This document shows positions 32,835 to 35,572 of a stretch of 35,572 nucleotides of DNA, piece by piece. Position 1 is the first letter of the stretch, and each line of letters begins with the position of its first letter. The DNA lies in assembly GCA_905182265.1 (NCBI GenBank), contig CAJJAO010000030.1, positions 1 through 35,572 on the forward strand. The letters are read 5' to 3'. The translations under genes were made by a program, and so were the position numbers. The notes beneath the pieces are model-generated. The model was not told where the DNA came from. It did no database searches and saw only the letters and a list, made by a program, of their open reading frames with translations. This stretch comes from a gamma proteobacterium HTCC2207 (lineage in GTDB: Bacteria; Pseudomonadota; Gammaproteobacteria; Pseudomonadales; Porticoccaceae).

Positions 32835-32906
32835 AGAGCTATGTCGCCGAGCGCTATGTGTAGCGCTACGTGGTCAAGCTATGTGGTTTTAGACCTATGT
32901 CGTCTC
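32835..32906. repeat. degenerate CTATGT array across the 3' end of the O-antigen-ligase-like gene
   Basis: Five units of 12-16 bp begin with AGAGCTATGTCGCCG (32835), AGCGCTATGTGT (32850), AGCGCTACGTGGTCA (32862), AGCTATGTGGTTTT (32877) and AGACCTATGTCGTCTC (32891). A sixth partial copy follows (AGAGCGCTGCC). The stop codon of the - strand gene (32879-32881) and its last eight codons (RRHRSKTT) lie within the array. Confidence 0.7.
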
Positions 32907-33598
32907 AGAGCGCTGCCATCCTTTCCGCCCCGTTCACTGTACAAACTCACCCACCCCAGTGCCAGGACCACCATAAATAGACAGGCGTTTGCGGGTATGC
33001 GTAAGTTAAAGTCAGTGAATGAATGAATCAATATTGAATTCATTGCCATCAATGTACCAAATGCGATGCCGCGATAAAATTGCGATTTCCTGACTCTCAG
33101 GGCTTGAATCGCGGCGCCATAACTGACCATGACGATGAGTGCTAAGGGTATAAACCCCGCGAGGCCAAGCTCACTTAAAAACTGCAGATAGTCATTTTCG
33201 GCATGAGTGAAATGATTACCCACATCCGGCCCACGGTATTTGGGAAAAACATGCTCGAAGGTGCCTGCACCGGTACCCCAAAGTAGATTGTCCTTAATAA
33301 TCTCTATGGTATAGATGCTGACTTCGTCTCGTTGTTCTGTTGCTAGGGTCGTTTGCTGGATTCGATTGGCAACGCGCTCCACGCCAAAATAAGTGCCGAT
33401 CAGTGCAACATCGATGACAACAAGACTCACTAACAAAATAATGGTCGAACGATTTAATTTCCTTGCAATGATAAGCATCGTGACGGCCGTGATAAGGATG
33501 CTGCTGAACAGGGCCGTATTACCTGAGCGGGAAGCGCTCATGACAACCGCGATGACCATGATAATCAGGACCACACGCAGTCGTGCTTTTGGACCCAA
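32879..33598 (-). pseudogene. 5'-truncated O-antigen ligase (Wzy_C) family gene
   Basis: The 239 residues match only the C-terminal half of a Wzy_C/O-antigen ligase: KARLRVVLIIMVIAVVMSAS, then RSGNTALFSS, a periplasmic part with GTGAGTFEHVFPKYRG and FTHAENDYLQFLSELGLAG, then two or three membrane segments. Full-length members are 400 aa or more with 10-12 membrane helices. The listed start is TTG at 33598, but the frame stays open 55 codons further to a stop at 33764-33766 with related residues (FRTSLLSWSELLLGPK) and no ATG. Upstream of that the sequence is low-complexity. So the 5' half seems lost. A frameshift plus divergence is the alternative. Confidence 0.6.
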
Positions 33599-33867
33599 CA
33601 GCAGTTCCGACCAGCTCAGTAGCGAGGTACGAAACGTCGTGCCTTTTGTGCTGTGAATTGATGTTTCGGCGTTGGAGACGTCAGAAAAAAGTAGAAAAGA
33701 TAGAAAAGACGGAGCAGGTTGATACGGTGGTAAGGGGCGTGTGTTTTTATTGGCGGCGCTAAGTTAATCCAACGCCGGTTTAAAGCCTTTAAAATCACAA
33801 CGTCGTCAATAAACGTATTTCTCGCCAGAGACGGGCGGGCCGCTTACATTAATCGTTAGGTAAGTCG
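33599..33867. other. junction between truncated ligase gene and metzincin lipoprotein gene
   Basis: 269 bases. The left part continues the ligase reading frame on the - strand to 33763. It includes a purine-rich stretch (AGAAAAGATAGAAAAGACGG near 33693-33712). No complete gene, terminator hairpin or mobile-element end is visible. Confidence 0.4.
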
Positions 33868-35572
33868 TTAGATGCCCGGCTGACCGATCGGCGAAGTCTG
33901 ATAGACGCTGCGCTGATCGGCGCTTAACGGATCCTTGATTTGATCCAAGTCATTACTCCAAAACATCAGGTTAAGGCCATCTGGACATTCGTTGGTATCT
34001 GCCACTGAATCGAGGGGTGCTGTGTCATGCACCTGTTCTTCACAGACAGGCGTATCAAGCAGGATATCGCTGGACCCAAATGCCTGCTCTGTTGTGTGAT
34101 ACAGACCGACAAAGTGTCCTATCTCGTGCAGAGAGAACTCAGCCGTGGTTCTTCGATAGCGCGCTAAATCACTGCTTAAGGTCGCCGTCGCATTGATTAG
34201 TACGCCGTTGTATTCACTTTGAATACCCATGGTGCCCGGTAGTCCAGCGCTGATGCCAGCTAGCCCAGAGCCGCCTGCACCGGCGAAGCTATCTAAGAAG
34301 AAGAGGTTAATACTGTCCGCGCCACCCCTACTAACGAGTGCGGCGGTTTCAGTATTATTGAAGTCACTCGAGACTTCACTGAAGCGTGAGTCCTCAATGA
34401 CAATTATAGGTTCGATCTGCAGCTGAAGGTTGTTCGTGGCTGCGAGGGTTTGAAGTTCAGTGAGTACTAACGCGAGTTCGGCAGCGTCGACGGTGGTAGC
34501 TGTGAGATACGGTTGTATCTTTAAACGGGTTGGAAATGCGATCGAATTATCAGGCACGGGACCTGATCGAAGCGCGAGTTCTAGGTCCATTTTGGAAAAG
34601 TCTAAATTGGTGAGGTCCGGCTCAAGCGTTCCAAGGGTGAAGCGCCAATCGCCAGGCGCAGCAATGATTTGGGGTGATCGGGGCACGAGTGCTGTGCATA
34701 AGCCCGTGTCACAAAACAAGGCGCTGGGATCAAAGGGTGAAATAGGATTGCCCAGAGGGTCTGTGATGCCGGCGATAAAGAAGCTGCTACCTAATGCATC
34801 GTCAACACCGGGGCCTCTCAAAGACAGATTAAACGACACAACATTTGCAGGCGCGGTAAATGTTTGAAGGGGCGACGTGAGTACACTGGCACCAAATTCC
34901 ATATTGTTCTGTTGGCTGTAATCTTCTGCGGGTATTTGAAGTGATGTGACGGTTAATAATGTCAATTGCGCATCAACGGTTAAGCTTACGGTCGCTTGGT
35001 TAGTGCTGGTGCCGTTGTCGTTATCGATGGCGCGATAGGTAAAACGATCGGTACCGCTGAAGCCGCTGGTTGGCTGGTAGTTGATAACATCGCCAATGAT
35101 CGATGCGATGCCATTGGCAGGTTGTGTGACCAATTCGCTTGATGTCGGTGTACCGTCTTGATCGACGTCATTACTCAGTACGGTCAGTGCGGTGCGGGTG
35201 TTGGACTGCACCAAGAAAGTATCGTCGTTGGCTGTGGGTAGATCATTAATGCTGGAGACGGTGATTGTAACTGCGGCCGTAAGGTTAATGTTGTTCGAAC
35301 CTGTCACCGAGTAGGTCAGTGTGTCACTGCCATTAAAATCGGCGTTAGGTGTGTAGACAACCTCGTTGCCGGACAGGGTTGCTGTTCCATTTGAGGGCTG
35401 GTTTTGAATCGCCAGGGTATTGGCACTAACACTGGTATCATTGGCAAGGACGTCGATTGAGATGCTGCTATCTTCATTGACGGTTGTTACATCCGCTAAC
35501 GCTTGTGGCGTCGGTGCGGGTGATGGCGCAGGGTCCGAGCCTCCGCCGCCGCCTCCACCGCAACCAGCGAGG
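33868..35572 (-). CDS. partial surface lipoprotein with cadherin-like domains and metzincin site
   Basis: The frame is open to the window edge, so the true start is outside. At the edge it reads LAGCGGGGGGSDPAP, a lipobox (L-A-G-C) with a Gly/Pro linker, so the protein is probably a lipoprotein and only a short signal peptide is missing. Two tandem-95/cadherin-like domains follow, each ending in a Y-x-P...F-x-G-x-D-x-[FL]-T-Y pattern. The C-terminal part has HEIGHFVGLYH (bases 34096-34128), the HExxHxxGxxH zinc motif of metzincins, and NLMFWS may be the Met-turn. It is thus a putative secreted or surface zinc metallopeptidase. The visible part is 567 codons. Confidence 0.82.
   Translation of the reverse strand, partial: LAGCGGGGGGGSDPAPSPAPTPQALADVTTVNEDSSISIDVLANDTSVSANTLAIQNQPSNGTATLSGNEVVYTPNADFNGSDTLTYSVTGSNNINLTAAVTITVSSINDLPTANDDTFLVQSNTRTALTVLSNDVDQDGTPTSSELVTQPANGIASIIGDVINYQPTSGFSGTDRFTYRAIDNDNGTSTNQATVSLTVDAQLTLLTVTSLQIPAEDYSQQNNMEFGASVLTSPLQTFTAPANVVSFNLSLRGPGVDDALGSSFFIAGITDPLGNPISPFDPSALFCDTGLCTALVPRSPQIIAAPGDWRFTLGTLEPDLTNLDFSKMDLELALRSGPVPDNSIAFPTRLKIQPYLTATTVDAAELALVLTELQTLAATNNLQLQIEPIIVIEDSRFSEVSSDFNNTETAALVSRGGADSINLFFLDSFAGAGGSGLAGISAGLPGTMGIQSEYNGVLINATATLSSDLARYRRTTAEFSLHEIGHFVGLYHTTEQAFGSSDILLDTPVCEEQVHDTAPLDSVADTNECPDGLNLMFWSNDLDQIKDPLSADQRSVYQTSPIGQPGI

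Noticed and set aside
34460..34867. 135-aa + strand frame opposite the metzincin lipoprotein
   Set aside because: The composition is that of an antisense shadow; the - strand frame has a zinc motif, domain repeats and a lipobox.
32577..35572. attachment site from integration at tRNA-Asp
   Set aside because: No second copy of the tRNA 3' end and no integrase gene are visible in the window; an element further right cannot be excluded.

Overview
The window looks like chromosomal DNA from a heterotrophic marine gammaproteobacterium. The evidence is a complete DddD-type pathway for dimethylsulfoniopropionate (DMSP), a heterotetrameric sarcosine oxidase operon, a large TonB-dependent receptor next to a TPR-sulfotransferase, many LysR regulators, intermediate GC and Gammaproteobacteria-like tRNAs. 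A relative of the SAR92/OM60/Porticoccaceae groups is my inference; no taxonomic marker gene is present.

Layout. (1) 236-6421, + strand: one-carbon/sarcosine operon purU-soxB-soxD-soxA-soxG with very tight spacing. (2) 6473-7794: a LysR regulator translationally coupled to a small DksA/TraR zinc-finger protein. (3) 7708-16610: a DMSP-catabolic island. dddD (CoA-transferase/lyase, - strand) is divergent from dddT (BCCT uptake), dddB (3-hydroxypropionate-type dehydrogenase) and dddC (CoA-acylating malonate-semialdehyde dehydrogenase), followed by IclR and LysR regulators. Together these would import DMSP, release dimethyl sulfide and convert the C3 product to acetyl-CoA. (4) 16747-22961: a - strand group of a DUF3726-like protein, a 589-aa protein of unknown function, a divergent M19 dipeptidase-like protein and an aldehyde dehydrogenase, with a divergent LysR gene. 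This is the least understood part of the window. (5) 23076-28934, - strand: TonB-dependent receptor, bidirectional terminator, TPR-sulfotransferase and a DpkA-like cyclic-imine reductase. (6) 29292-32653: housekeeping-type genes (CvfB-like S1 protein, acyl carrier protein, MFS transporter, QueD) and a tRNA-Val/tRNA-Asp pair with a clear promoter. (7) 32654-35572: an accessory-looking end with a 5'-truncated O-antigen-ligase-like gene and a surface lipoprotein with cadherin-like domains and a metzincin zinc site, cut by the window edge.

The main structural oddity is a set of short (10-19 bp) tandem arrays, each with its own unit. Four of them run across or start beside a stop codon (dddT, the LysR at 15714, the MFS gene, the O-antigen-ligase-like gene). 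A fifth lies just after another LysR gene, and a sixth sits in frame inside soxG, adding about 30 Asn/Arg/Glu/His-rich residues. Other points worth a second look are a 29-codon C-terminal extension of dddD that overlaps the dksA-like gene, loss of zinc-ligand cysteines in SoxD, and loss of canonical metal ligands in the M19-like protein.
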